From NCBI GenBank assembly GCA_947172415.1, contig OX359190.1:1488001-1552000 (forward strand): DNA of 64,000 nucleotides, written 5' to 3'. Numbering within the stretch: position 1 is the stretch's first letter; each line of letters opens with the position of its first letter. This DNA comes from Chondrosia reniformis. Lineage: Eukaryota > Porifera > Demospongiae > Chondrillida > Chondrillidae. This document shows positions 33,986-47,529 of this stretch, in pieces. The notes beneath the pieces were generated by a model. That model did not search any database and was not told where the DNA came from. It saw only the letters and a program-made list of their open reading frames with translations. Position numbers and translations under genes: made by a program.

Positions 33986-34440
33986 ATACAGTGCAAGTTA
34001 CAATATACTAAGGTAATCTAATATAATATATATAATATAAATAAACAAATAAATAAATAATATAATATAATTAATTAATTCATATGGCTCCAAGAAAGAA
34101 CCTAAAAACAAAATGGGCATATCATCATAAAGTTTAGGGTATAAAACTCATTTTAAATTAAGGGATTTTTGATTTAGGCCTCCATTTGTTAGAAAACAGA
34201 GGACAAAGTCTGCATATAAAAGGCCATAGGACTATAGAAAACATATGGGAAATTTATATTGAAACAATGTGTTATATTAATAAAAATTATCAATTTGTCA
34301 TATAACTGTGAAATCAACATATATCATGGTACATGTGTATAAGAAATGTCTGGCGAAGTTTTGCTTAATTAAATGAGCAAAATAATCAAGATATAATGAA
34401 GAATTTAAAGTTACGATTGCGCAAGCTGGTGATGTATTGT

Positions 34441-34626
34441 GATGTTCTTCTATTGCGTCACCAACACCTTCATATGTCGCTCGGTACACACATTTTGAGA
34501 ATCTTGTGACGTTGCGAAAACGTCACCGCCTCGTTGCTAAAGAAGATCATCCTTTCGAGAACGGCTATGACAAGTCGACGCTCTCCTACGAGAAGGAGCT
34601 ACCGAATAAGAGAGTTGTAGCGAAGG
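34441..34626 (+). other. Exon-like GC-richer island, unidentified
   Basis: In a very AT-rich region, this stretch has balanced base use. It is open in one frame from about 34443, reading YVARYTHFENLVTLRKRHR, then VAKEDHPFENGYDK, then ELPNKRVVAK, followed by a possible donor GTTAGA. No partner exon or start was found and I do not recognise the protein. It may be a relic or a chance frame. Confidence 0.25.
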
Positions 34627-34949
34627 TTAGATAAAGCGTATTTGTATACGTTCATGCTAAGTTTAAGCCAAAAGTGTTGCTATATATATTGATGTAAAGA
34701 AATAAAAGAAATTCGTTTAGACGACCATAGTAAAACTGTGGTACTTTAAGCTCCGTCATCTCTTCTTATGTTTTCTATTACTTATCCATGTGTGTACGTG
34801 TGCAGGAGTGTAATTGGATACGTAGGGGTGGATTTGGATAAATATGCGTGCGTGCAAGCTCATGAGTTGAGTTGAGATGAGTTGAGATAATGAGTTTCAC
34901 TATAATGAGATTCCACTCTATATACAGTGCAAGTAAATTCATGTACACA

Positions 34950-34984
<35 letters not shown>

Positions 34985-34985
<1 letters not shown>

Positions 34986-35704
34986 TTGTCCATGTGTAGG
35001 AATAAGGAGTGCTATATTAAGCATGTTTAAATACAATCAAGTACTACACAGTGCAAGTTACAAAAATTTACATGGATGCAAGTGACTCCCAAGATAATCA
35101 CACTGAGGTATATAATATAATACGGATGCAAATGACTCCCAAAATAATCACAATCAGGTATATTAAATGCTACAAGACTTTAGCCACACTGAAATTCTCA
35201 ACTGCTGCATACAGAGTAGTAGTCTCTACAGATCATATAAGGTTAAACGCATGGCCTTCCAATTACCTTTTCACACCTAAGTATAGACTGAAGATGATGC
35301 ATCTGCATGCCATTATCAGCAAAAATTCCAGTCTCAGGCAGGGGGTCTCAGCCAATAATCACCGCAGATTTGACTTGCCTTGAGTGTGAGCTAGGAGTAC
35401 CGTTGGTTGCTTGCATGCATTCACATAAACAACAGGGTGAGAGACAATTTGGTAACTTGCACACAAGGGACATTGTTCATGAAATAAATTAAAGGCCCCA
35501 GCCTTTATGTCCCTTGTAGCATTTAATATACCTGATTGTGATTATTTTGGGAGTCATTTGCATCCGTATTATATTATATACCTCAGTGTGATTATCTTGG
35601 GAGTCACTTGCATCCATGTAAATTTTTGTAACTTGCACTGTGTAGTACTTGATTGTATTTAAACATGCTTAATATAGCACTCCTTATTCCTACACATGGA
35701 CAAT
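34985..35704. repeat. Perfect 192-bp inverted repeat (foldback element)
   Basis: Arms 34985-35176 and 35513-35704 are exact reverse complements by reading, with no indel: paired positions always sum to 70689. They enclose a 336-bp loop. Outer ends are ATTGTCCATGTGTAGG / CCTACACATGGACAAT. Each arm contains internal near-repeats (GGATGCAAGTGACTCCCAAG and GGATGCAAATGACTCCCAAA). The loop has no convincing protein. The element interrupts the 69-bp satellite. Confidence 0.93.
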
Positions 35705-35925
35705 ATACATATATACATATATAGTTGTAAATGTATAAATACTTGCAGTCTCTATTAGCTACTGTATTACTATATACATATATACATATATAGTTGTAAA
35801 TGTATGCATTTGTTAAATACTTGCAGTCTCTATTAGCTACTGTATTACTATATACATATATACATATATAGTTGTAAATGTATGCATTTGTTAAATACTT
35901 GCAGTCTCTATTAGCTACTGTAATA
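35704..35925 (+). repeat. 69-bp satellite, right block (3 units)
   Basis: Same unit as 33600-33985 (TTGTAAATG at 35725, 35794, 35872). The last two units carry an extra CATTTGTTAA-type insertion. Confidence 0.88.
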
Positions 35926-37248
35926 GTCCTTTTAAGTGGCAGTAGTCCTATTCCTTATTTGGGCAACCAGAGCCCAATATCAAAGATGCAGTACATTAAA
36001 TTTTGGCCTTTGCAATAGTGTTGCGCCTTTAGCTTCCTTTTTATCACAATCATGTTGAGAAAACTAACTACATAGTTCACTGACCATGGTGATTTACCTA
36101 AGTTCAACTGTTAATCAAAGTAACTTCCCAATCTCAACTGGCAAGTGGAAGGTTATTCTGAGGTTATTATTACATTCACACATTGCATACACTCACTTAT
36201 TTCATAACTCATGAATTAAGACTTTAAACTCATTGAATTGCATGAATTTGTACTTGAAGTCACCTATATATTATAGTCTAAAGTATTCATTGCACACTAA
36301 ACAAAGGATTATTATGTCAAAAAGGTAATCATGCGTCAAACAAATGATATACGTATATACCTTCCTAACTATGTAACATGATATCCTTCATAAGTCATTC
36401 TAGAATGTACGCATATATATATGAAAAATTAGTGAGTTGTATGTATATGGAAAATTGTCTAGTGAGTTGTATATATGTATGTATGTATGTAGTACATTGT
36501 ATGCATATATGTGTACCATGACTATTGATCATCATTCAGCTCTGGATTTACCCCACCCACTCGTCTCCTGAGGAGTGCAATGAGCAAGGGGTGGAACTGA
36601 AGGGAACCAGAGTCTCCCCTTAGCCACTCAAAGAGATGGTCAAACCATTTACAGCTGTTTCGTCTTTACTAGGACTTGTCAGTATCTACTGTACTATGGA
36701 AGTTTGAGTGGCTATTCTGCTAATAAGTACTCCCAAAAGCTAAAATGCTTGTGGTTTCCTTATCAGCAGATAATGGGGTACAGCTAAAGTCTGGCTACCA
36801 CTAAATATGAAAAATAGAGAATTTTAAAATCTAAAGCTAATCTCAAAGCTTTGATGTGTGATTATCATCATTGAACTCTGAACTCTGGATTTGATGATTA
36901 GACATCAAATCTTTAAGATCATGCAGCTCCAGATCTTAAAGTGCTTTTCAATTAGGATATTTATAACATAATTCTCATTTTATATGCATATCTATTGCAT
37001 TTTTTAATATCCATAACAATATATATATAACTAAATTGAATTTCCAACTAACTGTCTGTAAATTAACAAAGTATAGTTTAATATAACTTGATCAGAGGAG
37101 CCTGTTGCAGTTCTCTGCTTTAAAACCTTTTAACTGCAGTCCTGCTATGTGTACGTATACGTACATGTGATTGTACAGAATATATAATTGTAGAGTTATC
37201 CTATACAGTATATATGATGTATATATACGTATATACACAACGGACTGA

Positions 37249-37345
37249 AGGACTCACAATAAGAGACAAGACAAAGATTTCCAGGGTCACCGATGAAGGG
37301 TGAAATTCCCAGAAGTAACTGTGTGATCCAGTGGAGAATGCATGG
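37249..37345 (+). repeat. R1 repeat, 5' part
   Basis: GACAAAGATTTCCAGGGTCA, then GATGAAGGGTGAAATTCCCA, then ATCCAGTGGAGAA: the left half of R1, diverged. Confidence 0.65.
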
Positions 37346-38344
37346 AAGAAAAGAAGCCTAACTGTTTAGTAACCATAGTTTTGGAATATGATAATTCATG
37401 TAATTATGAGTTGTGTGTATGTGATTATTTTGTGACATTCATATTTTCTGTATATACATTCTTTATTCATTCCAAAGAAACAAGAATTCTACTATAAAGA
37501 TTTAAACAACTTAGACAAGAGCCTGTGTTATTCATATAAGTGATTTATATATCACTTATATCAGGGACTTGATGGAGCTTCAGTCCTTTGAATCAGAAAT
37601 CAGCTCTTGTAAACAGACAAACAGATGTATGATTGACCTCAGAATGTGAGGAATCACTTAATATGATTTCTGTCAGTGAAAAATGCAATAGAGGTTGTTA
37701 CATAATCTAGTGAAACATGAAATTGTGCAGTCAGAGTTTAATCAGGTGAAAAGCAACAAGAATGATAACATCATGTGACTCTATAGATAACCACTGTTTT
37801 CATACAGTTAAGAATTTCATCTCAAAATCAATAGTAGACACTACGTATATATATCAAATATATAGACATTCATATGTTTTAATATACATGTCAGTTGTTT
37901 TAATATATTTAGTATAAAATAAGGACTTCCACCCTATACAATGCTAACTTTCTGGCATTTGTATTATTTAGAAACTGTTTCGGCTGATGCTTAAGTTGGC
38001 AACTGTGGAATGTGCTATACCATTACGCATGCAAAGTGATTATCAAAAACTGTATCTTTGCGTTAGTAAATATATAACTCAGCCACTACAACATTAGATG
38101 ACCTCTGACATTTATATATGATCAACCTCATCTGACAGATTAACTATGAACATATTATGGAATTCAGTTGCATATCATGAATTCTGGGATTTTGAAAATA
38201 TTTTCACTCTATAATGAGGTATCTCCAAATTTCAATATGTATTGTTTTCATGCAGTGTATGTTTATATACCAGAAAGTTCAGTTTAAATGGTAATTTTAG
38301 ATTCAGTAACTGTAAAATATACATATTACATATATGAAAAATCA

Positions 38345-38515
38345 ATACATCTCTTTTCTTACATGCTACATCTACTTTAATTAGAATATAGGGAACTAAA
38401 CCTAGTGAGAACTTTGGATGAGAATATACAAGAGTTTTCTCCTTTAACTATTCTTCTTCTCCACTGGGCCAACAGCTGTTTTCTGGGAATTCCACCCTTC
38501 ATCAGTGACCTTGCA
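38345..38515 (-). repeat. R1 repeat, diverged
   Basis: GGGAACTAAACCTAGTGAGA, then TTCTGGGAATTCCACCCTTC, then ATCAGTGACC: R1 in reverse orientation. Confidence 0.7.
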
Positions 38516-40178
38516 TGATAACATCAACTCCATGTATGTGAGGCTGGTTAATTGAGACATTCCAGATGTCATAGGTAATGTCATGAATTTCAACTGTGAA
38601 AATTTAATGTGTTCAAATATTCATTTATTGCCTATAAATTCATTTAGAATGATGTGAAGTGTTAATTGAATTTGTCACTATGTTACATTCAGTCACCTTA
38701 CTTTGATGCTGTAGGGTAATTCTTTAGATCTCTGATGATCTGATAAGAACATTGTCAGAGTGTCTGATGCAAGTTTTAAATTTATGTGTTACTATGCATG
38801 GATACACATATTTACAGAATTACATGTAAACTAACTTTGGTTGAATTTTTTATTGACAAAATGAGACATTATGGTCTTAAATTATATACTATACTATTGA
38901 AAACAAGCTTCTATATAATATAATATATAATCTCAGTGTCTATATTGATAGCCAGATAAGGACTGGTATATACATGCTTTGTTATAACCTCACATATATA
39001 CTTTTGACACTATTATATTTAAGTGTACCATGTGCAAAATACACACTAGGGCTATATGCCCCATACAGCACTAATCAGAAAAAAAATTGAAAATGAAAAT
39101 AAAACCTTGTTGAATAGACTGTATTTCTCATATACTGCATATATAATACATAATAATGTATTATATACATACGTATAATACATATGTATATAATACTAGG
39201 AGCTGTATGAATTATTTAATTATTTATTTACATTACTATGTTTTTATTGGATTAACTAAATACGTATATTGCAGTTATACTGTATGTATTTGCTAAAAAC
39301 CAGTCTCTACGAATACATACATATTTAGAATATGCATAAAAATGTTATGTACATATATACGTATATGTAGAATTTCTCATGACTAAAGAATCTATATAAA
39401 TCTTTCACTGTAATCTGCAATGTTAAGTATTCAATGAATGTGGTTATTAATGTAGGCTTATCAGTCACCTAGTAACCCTACATTCTATTAAAGGAATAAA
39501 TCATTAATCACCAAATTTAAACTCCATTTTTGCTCTCAGTACCACCATATTCAGGTTTTGAGCATGTTCTATATATATATACAGCAATTTCTGTAGTTAC
39601 CTTTGCAGGAAATTCCAGCTTTACTTCCTGCATGTCCAATATGTTTAATGTATATGTATAACTATAAGATATGTTTGATACCTTATAGTTCAGTATAGTG
39701 TTTATCAGGTTAGATAATGAGACATCTATACCTACGTGCCTTTGTGTCTCTAGTACAAAAATGTAGTTTATGGCCATGGGAAAGTGAGGTCATCTGAGGT
39801 CATGTGAGCTTATTAAGTATAGCAAAGCAGTGATAAACAAGGAAAACTTCCTGTCTAAATATTATTTTAAATTTACTCTTCAAACAGCAAGTGCAACTAA
39901 TACTAAGATTGTCACTATTCTCAGACAATAGACCAAATTATATACTCAATACTATTATACTGTGTTAAATAACATGATGATTTTAAGTGTATGCATAATG
40001 GATTGCTATTGCATACCTGCTACACCATAATACATATACAAAGTGGTTCATGTATAGACAGTCTATATACAATCTAGATTCAATTCTAAAACTTTAAAAT
40101 GTCATTTGAACATGAGCGGGCGGATGCATTCAAAGTCATATGATGATACATGTATGTTTTTCATATTACTCTTTTTAG

Positions 40179-40345
40179 CTGCCTTCCCTTTCCACTCCTC
40201 AGCTACCTTCCCTTTCCACTCCTCAGCTGCCTTCCCTTTCCACTCCTCAGCTGCCTTCCCTTTCCACTCCTCAGCTGCCTTCCCTTTCCACTCCTCAGCT
40301 ACCTTCCCTTCCCACTCCTCAGCAGCTGAGCTGCCTTCCCTTTCC
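40179..40345 (+). repeat. 24-bp minisatellite
   Basis: About seven units of CTGCCTTCCCTTTCCACTCC plus TCAG. It is open on both strands (SAAFPFHS / EEWKGKAA) only because the period is a multiple of 3. Confidence 0.9.
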
Positions 40346-40661
40346 ACTCTCTCTGACTGTCAGGAAGCCTCACATGAGTGCTCTACATAAAATTGATATA
40401 ACCCTTATATGTATCTTATCTCTTGATTCCTACAATGTAATACAACTTCTGTATGAGTCTAGTGATACGTGTGACCTGCAGCTGGCTTTGTCAGCACTGC
40501 AGTCAAGTAAAACACAGACTCCACCCATTTGTATAGATACTTATGTATACAGATGCGGGGTCTGACCTTTATCTGGTGAACCACAACTGTTTACAGTTAT
40601 TTTAGAACAAGGAACCCATACAAGTGTCAAGTATCACATTTCACTCCCACACAGGCTTCTG

Positions 40662-40669
40662 TATAAAAG
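40662..40669 (+). promoter_or_regulatory. TATA box for the 40763 gene
   Basis: TATAAAAG lies about 100 bp before the start codon at 40763. That fits transcription starting about 30 bp further on and a 70-base 5' UTR. Confidence 0.6.
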
Positions 40670-40762
40670 GAGTCATTTCCAGAATTCAAACAGTCTAAGA
40701 AACGAGTATACAGGCAAAATCAAACAGTGGCAGTTAGTCCCGGTGTCCGGTAACATTTCAAA

Positions 40763-41269
40763 ATGCCTCCATCTGCAGTTTTAGTTCCTCTCTTAAATGT
40801 GATCCTAACATCCTTCAATGAGCAGTCTCAAGTACATATTGTGAAAAATGAAGGTACTTTAGCCCAGATAATATCAAGGACTACAGTTTTTCATATAAAT
40901 GGAGCATTTCACTTCTATTACGTACCGACCAGTGTCAATGGTATAAGTTATAACGGGGCTCAACTAGGGTACAGTGTAGATGGTACTATCCACTTTCTCT
41001 CTGTGAACGATGACTCAAAGGCAATATCTGTCACCACAACACGAGCTGAAGCAGCAGTGTTCCTAATTAAAGAAATTAATGACGACCCGAGTGTAGTTCA
41101 CGATATTGGACAATTCTATTTAGGATATCCGATAAAAGGAGTTAATCATTTGGTGCATTTCAAGCTGAATAAAGAGAGTGGAGATGAAATTAAACTGGTG
41201 CCTCACGATGGAGACATTACAGACGAGACAACGATATTAAAAGGTATACCTATCTGTCTGAACAATTAA
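40763..41269 (+). CDS. Unknown small protein, beta-rich
   Basis: A 168-residue frame starting MPPSAVLVPL with balanced codon use, unlike the AT-rich flanks, and a TATA box upstream. I do not recognise it. The sequence alternates short hydrophobic strands and turns (FHFYYVPT, LGYSVDGTIHFL, AAVFLIKEI, GQFYLGYPI, HLVHFKL), which suits an all-beta fold such as a beta-trefoil. The N-terminus is only weakly hydrophobic, so secretion is uncertain. It may be single-exon, ending at TAA 41267-41269. Alternatively it may splice at the AAAAG/GTATAC donor (41243) to an exon I could not find. The gene at 51453-52500 has a similar donor context. Confidence 0.5.
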   Translation: MPPSAVLVPLLNVILTSFNEQSQVHIVKNEGTLAQIISRTTVFHINGAFHFYYVPTSVNGISYNGAQLGYSVDGTIHFLSVNDDSKAISVTTTRAEAAVFLIKEINDDPSVVHDIGQFYLGYPIKGVNHLVHFKLNKESGDEIKLVPHDGDITDETTILKGIPICLNN

Positions 41270-42227
41270 CTCTGGTGGCAGAATTCAATGGATCACTTAA
41301 AATTGACTGCTACAATATACACACAGAAACAGACAGATTTTTTATATACTGTATATAGATTAAGTGATATTTTTAATTTTTATTCTGTGTTAACTGGAGA
41401 CCAATTTGATTCATGGTATATACATGTACGTATGGGATGAATGCAGATCTCAGAAAAATAGTATATAATGGAAGGCTAATTACATACGTATGTATACAAT
41501 TAACAAATGTATATAATATAAGCTGTAGAGTGACATATATATTATATAAATAATGTATGGACATAAATAGTCCTCAGATATATATATATGCACATTATGT
41601 ATTAGTCAACTGGTGAAATCCAGGAGATATATATTTAAGTCATTTGCTAAAGTACATGTGCTGTGTTTTCAATGAACTGACACTTCAATTTGTACATTAT
41701 ATTAATCACATACGGAGAAGGGTACACTATAATTCACAGAGAATAATTAAATATTCATTACATTTTATTAATCATATTCATAGAGTGTACATAACTATAG
41801 AGTGTAGCCAGGATGTACAACTATTTAAACCTTAATTGTCTGAACTAGCAATTCCTTTTTAAGGAGAAGCTATTACTAAAGTATGCCACTGCTTCCTTTA
41901 AATTTTTATATCTTACCTTATTTATATGATCATCATATCTAGGGTCACAATATATATCAGTGTCTGTTAAACGAAGAGCTGTATATATATATATATATAT
42001 ATTATATGTACTGTATATATCTACAAGTATATACTGATCATAATATCCTATCTGTGGCTATATATGGTTAATTAGATTCAGTTACCATGGCTTTCTCTAT
42101 TAGGCCTTCATATCATTATATGTTATCATGGTTTTATGAATTCAATCATTGATATGATCATGGACGTATAGAGAAATGGTCATCATTAGTATCAGCTTAT
42201 ATGTACGTATATCCAACATATTATATC

Positions 42228-42440
42228 ACAGAGGAGTACAGACATTATATCAGTCAACATATATCATAGCATATATACTAATTATAAGAGGAGTACAGTT
42301 ATTATGTCAGTCAACATATATCATAGTCTACTAATTATAAGAGGAGTACAGATATGATCAGTCAACATATATCATAGTTTAAGAGGAGTACAGATATTAT
42401 ATCATTGGCTGATAGTCAACAAAAGTATGTCATAGAGGAG
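42228..42440 (+). repeat. Imperfect tandem repeats
   Basis: Four irregular units share GAGGAGTACAGA-TTAT and AGTCAACATATATCATAG, spaced about 40-60 bp. Confidence 0.75.
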
Positions 42441-42627
42441 TGTATTGTAATCATCAGATGATACCTAATATATACGCAAGTTTGTTTTGTCGTTATAGGT
42501 AGTTCCGTGGGCTGATCTGGTTTTGATATTGGTAAATCCCTGTTCATACACATATCAGGTTTCTGTGAGTATCAATGAATTGAACAATATCAACTCAACC
42601 CTGTCAAACTTCATACAATATTTCACA

Positions 42628-42790
42628 TACCGTATGGTGGGAAATTTTGGCAGGAGGCGGATTGTGCAAATTATGACATTTTGGCGGGGTTTACTGACAA
42701 GAAAGTTGTTCTCCTACGTTTGGTGTATAGTTTGCCAAAACACTGCCAAACTGCCAAAATAAATTCCTTTTCAAATCACCATACGATATG
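42628..42790. mobile_element. Possible MITE
   Basis: Ends TACCGTATGGTG and CACCATACGATA are near-inverted repeats about 160 bp apart. TTTTGGC/GCCAAAA motifs lie just inside. Confidence 0.45.
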
Positions 42791-43544
42791 TAAATGTGAT
42801 CCAGTTGTTGACATAAGTGTTTTGCTTATTAATAGTCCAACGACTATACTGTCCATATGTGTATGTGTATGACAACATGTACAACATTAGAGAAGCTTCA
42901 ATTGAGCTCAATCTTGATGCAAACGAAGCTAAGAGGTTTATATAGACTATATATATATGTACACAGCAGGAGGCTGTGTGATTGATAAGGTTTAAAGGTT
43001 GGAGCCCTGTTTCTGGATGAATAAGTGTTATCATTCTCCAAACATGAAGCTGAGGAGATATTTAGAGACCCCGTATATAAGTTATTTATGACTGAGACAT
43101 GATGAGAGATTATTGCTATATATCACATTAAAATGACAAGCCACTGGTGCACCCTGGCATACCATTACACTTGTAATCATGTTTATGCGTGTGAAATATG
43201 GCAGGTTATCTAAAATTAAAATGCTTAAAGTTTTTAAATGGATTAAAGGGGTCAGGGTGAACCTGACACGACTTAAAAGAGTTGTCTGTAATTATATAAG
43301 GATATATCCCATGGTTACCTCTAGATCTCCTTACTAAATCTAGATAGGTACAAGTGAACGTTAGTGCAATAGCCAAATAAAGACTTTAGTACGCATAACT
43401 TATATTTTACGTATTCAGTTATGAAGATTGCGATGAAGGTAATTGATTTTATTAAAATATTAAAACTACGTTTGTAGACCCTTATGTATATACGTACACA
43501 TTAATATGTATACCCGATTCATTTAACATGTATATATGAATTAT

Positions 43545-43757
43545 ATCTAAAACATCATTTTTCAACATGTTACACCTATGTATTCTATAGTAAAAGCCCT
43601 ATAGGGAACGAAACCTAGTGAGAACTTTGGATGAGGATACAAGAAGTTTCTCCTTCTCTTCTCCACTGGATCAGACAGCCGTTTCTGGGAATTCCACCCT
43701 TCACCAGTGATCCTGGGAATCTTTGTATTCTTCTTGATCTTTTGTGAGTTCTTGTCA
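43545..43757 (-). repeat. R1 repeat, near full length
   Basis: GGGAACGAAACCTAGTGAGA, then TTCTGGGAATTCCACCCTTC, then CTTGATCTTTTGTGAGTTCT: R1 in reverse orientation. Confidence 0.75.
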
Positions 43758-44534
43758 ATATGTCTGACCATAGAGTGCAATTCTCAAATTTTCATGTATA
43801 TTGAGACATACGACTTGTACATACGTATTATACTAACTATGTACATATATACAATGTTTAACAAAACATATACATTATTATAGTTGTCAAGTAGTTATTA
43901 GATCAAGGACTAGTGCACCTACATAATGTAGATAAATAAACAATAAGATTTTAATTTTTGGAAGTTACCATAGTAATGAGCTACGTAATAGAAGCCTTGC
44001 AATTTTACATTGTAGTACGTGCATTATTTGAATTGAAATGGTAAAGTTTTGCATATCACATAATTCTATATACTCTCCTACATTTACACCCTTTAAATAC
44101 CACTACAATCGATAAATTACAGTTGATATCATATTTTTGTTCCTTTTCAATTGAATCTTGTAAAAAGTAGATTGACAAAGGTCATATAACCATATATGGT
44201 TAACCAATAGGCTCAATTTTGCCCATCCCTTGTGTTCAGTGACGGATATTATGTCTATCAGTGTCACTGATCGAGGAGGCTGGCTGGGAACTTCATATGT
44301 TCCTCCGAGGAGGGGCTAGGGATAGTAGTGTGTACATGTATCTATTTGTAGGTGTGTCATAAACTTCCACTATTGTGTTACAATATCCTTATATAGCAAC
44401 TCTACTTTTTAAATAGTGTCACCAAACTATTAGATATATGTATACAGTCATACTATACATGTACATTTATGGTAAACGATAATGTACATTAATGTCAACA
44501 GGTAATTGTATACATGTACAAGTGGTATAGTGCA

Positions 44535-44673
44535 GTGACATTTGTATTTGAATTTACAGTTACTTGAGTTGAGTGACATTACTTGAGTCCAGTGACATTT
44601 GTATTTGAATTTACAGTTACTTGAGTTGAGTGACATTACTTGAGTCCAGTGACATTTGTATTTGAATTTACAG
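44535..44673 (+). repeat. 57-bp tandem repeat (3 units)
   Basis: GTGACATTTGTATTTGAATT recurs at 44535, 44592 and 44649, exactly 57 bp apart. Confidence 0.9.
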
Positions 44674-47021
44674 TAAAATGGAGGCCTACTTAAAATTTCT
44701 GCTAGATTTAAATCTGCTAAAATTCTCTATAAATGTTGACATTTTAAAAATTTGGTTCACAAGACCTTCCAATGAGCCATATAAATTATTTTCATTACAT
44801 TGTATTAAATTACTACATATAGTATTAAAATACGTTAAATTTCTGTGGAGGGTACACCCTTTATTAACCTCATCAACAATATACGTATATGTATGCCATA
44901 TTTATAGAAAAACAAAAGGCCCTTTTGCCATAATTAAAGACAATTACAAGTGTACATACGTACATATGCATGAAGTCACCATTACAAATGAAACTATAGA
45001 ATGAGATACAGTATACTCTACACATATTAATGTGCACTTAATATCCATTCCAAAGATTAATGATCACTAATGTAATTGACATTGGATATACGTACATACA
45101 TAAGGTATGTAACCGAAGAGCAATGCAAAATATATTATGCTTAATATATGAAAATAAAATTGAGCAAGTCAGTGCATAAACGTATAAAACCTCCTTTAAG
45201 AGAGTTATATATTTTGATGCCATGAAAAGGTGTACTGAGAAGCATAACTTGTACTATAGGAAATGTATCTGATCAATTATGAGAGATCTATTATAATATT
45301 TTCATCATCATTTTTGAACTTCAATGACAAATGACTACTGTCAATACTACAATTTCTATATTTTTATTACACAAATGGCATGTACGTATGTATATACTAG
45401 CTAAATATTAATATAGTCACTGTACATGATTTTGTATTTTACATTAAAATTACTGTTCCATTTAAGGAAACTAATTGCAACTATTAGGATATAAATGAAT
45501 AGAACTTTCCAAAGGTCCTTTATAACTGAAACAATTAAATATAAGTGAGAGCAGGAAATCCTATTTTTGTATAAAACATTGGTAATAGTAATAATAATAA
45601 GTGGTCAAACTAGGTCAGATGAGATATATATAGATACGTAAATGATTGCTGGACTGGATTGGAGGTCAGATGCATATATACATACATTATATTGCCTTAA
45701 ACATGCTGTTAGAACATCTGAGCAATGTATGTAATACAATGAAAGAGTGATCACAAGTCCAGGGCAATAGGGTACTTAAAATTCATTTTGTATATATGTA
45801 AACCTGTACACACAATATTGGTTACCGTGGAGACTGAGATGATATGTTCAGGGGCAAAGTTCCTGTAACATCAGTACTTGTCACATGTTTCGTGAACCTA
45901 TCAGACTGCAAACAATTAACGTACTTGCACCTCAAACCTCTCTCCATCCCATTGTGATGGACAAGGTGAAAAGTAGTGTTCTTCTGTATTAGGCTATGTA
46001 TATGTAATTAGATCTGTTATTCAACAATACATTTTCAGAAGAGGATATGATGGTGTTTCTGTGTAAACATACATACTCCTTCAACTAGCTATCATATTGT
46101 CGTTGCCGGTAACTTATGTAAGAGGAGTGACCGGGAGTCATTTCAAAGCCATGGGACTTGGGAGGCCTTCACCACTCCTCCAGATACACCCTTCAGCCTC
46201 CACATATACATCAACATGTAGTACAGAACCTCTTTTTACTGGAGGTTCTATATATCAGTGAGTTACACTTCCGGTGGAACTTTAATATGATATTATAATG
46301 GTGGAATAAAAGAAAAATTTAAAAGTTACCACTTTACGTATACGGACACATAATATTGACATGTACGTATACAAGGTGTGATAGTAAAATGGTACATAAT
46401 AAACTGTTTTTCCTTCCTCTAAAGACATTCACTTTAACTTCCTATTCGCATATGTGAGTATGGTGCATATATATATACATACGTACAAATAATATACGTA
46501 ATATAATATAATATAATATAATTATAAGATACATCTAAAAAAAAGAAAATGTATATATATAGAAACAAGTTTTTTGATTACGTAAGTCCATTAGAACGTA
46601 CATATGTAAAATGATATGGTTTGTTTGTTGCATTCATTATGAGATCAGTGGATTTTATATGAGCTTCAGCAACAGTAATTTTACACAAATTGTACGTACA
46701 TTGATGTGTATATATCTGTAGAGTATATGTGTATATAATAAACATAACTAGCTAACATAATATGGTACTTCCCTAATCTTTAACATTTAAGTTCTGATTA
46801 TTAGATAATTTGCAGCATGTAACAAACACAAACAGTGACACAAAGGGTTGACAGTTTGCAAGGTAACTTGGACAATCCTTTCATCTCCCCTCTTCAGTGG
46901 CACCGTGTATACATAGCAATACACAAGCCAAGTTCTCTACCGAGTAACACTTTAAACTAATGGATATACATCAGGGTCAAATTTATACAACAGTAAAAGA
47001 CATTTGTAATGCATTAGTCTA

Positions 47022-47048
47022 AGGAAGGAAGGAAGGAAGGAAGGAAGG
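47022..47048 (+). repeat. (GGAA)n microsatellite
   Basis: Short run of six to seven AAGG units. Confidence 0.9.
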
Positions 47049-47154
47049 CCACAAGAATGTGACCTTGCTGTTTTACTAGCATTCTGATGGCTTTGAAAAT
47101 GACAGCTTACTTATTGTATGTACATCTTTTCCTAACCCTTTATGTAACCCTAAC

Positions 47155-47312
47155 CCAGTGGAGAAGAAGATGAAAGAAGGGAAAAGAAGGAAGAAAAGAC
47201 TCCTGTATCTTCATCTAAAGCTCTCTTCAGGTTTAGTTCCCCTATAGGCTCTTTTTACAGAATAGGCATATAGCATGTAGGAAAATGGTATCTTAGATTT
47301 TTCATCTATATA
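47155..47312 (+). repeat. R1 repeat, 3' two thirds
   Basis: CCAGTGGAGAAGAAGATGAA, then TTCAGGTTTAGTTCCCCTAT, then GCATGTAGGAAAATGGTATC. Confidence 0.78.
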
Positions 47313-47529
47313 CAATTCTGGCACCTAAATTTAAACTGATGGATACGTATAAGTGTGTATATAGAGTGGGGTTCCCTTTGTGCAATAAATACATAAACTT
47401 AATGGGGCTCAACTGTATATAAATATGTGAAGGAATACTGTATGACATAAGGATATGTTTACATGTATTGCTGCTGTATTGATGTATTTTGTTTAGAGAT
47501 CATTTTTTGAAGAGATTGTTGTTGCTACT

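Larger units (their letters stand above)
35926..40178. other. AT-rich intergenic DNA
   Basis: About 4.2 kb with no recognised coding exon. It contains R1 fragments at 37249-37345 and 38345-38515, and many TATA/TACGTA-rich simple runs. Confidence 0.5.

Noticed and set aside
40102-40390. Overlapping frames EEWKGKAA and SAAFPFHS
   Set aside because: A 24-bp satellite (multiple of 3) keeps both strands open; low complexity.
44678-45004. 108-codon + strand frame, MEAYLKFLLD
   Set aside because: Strongly AT-biased codons, no family pattern, no promoter or partner exon; probably chance.
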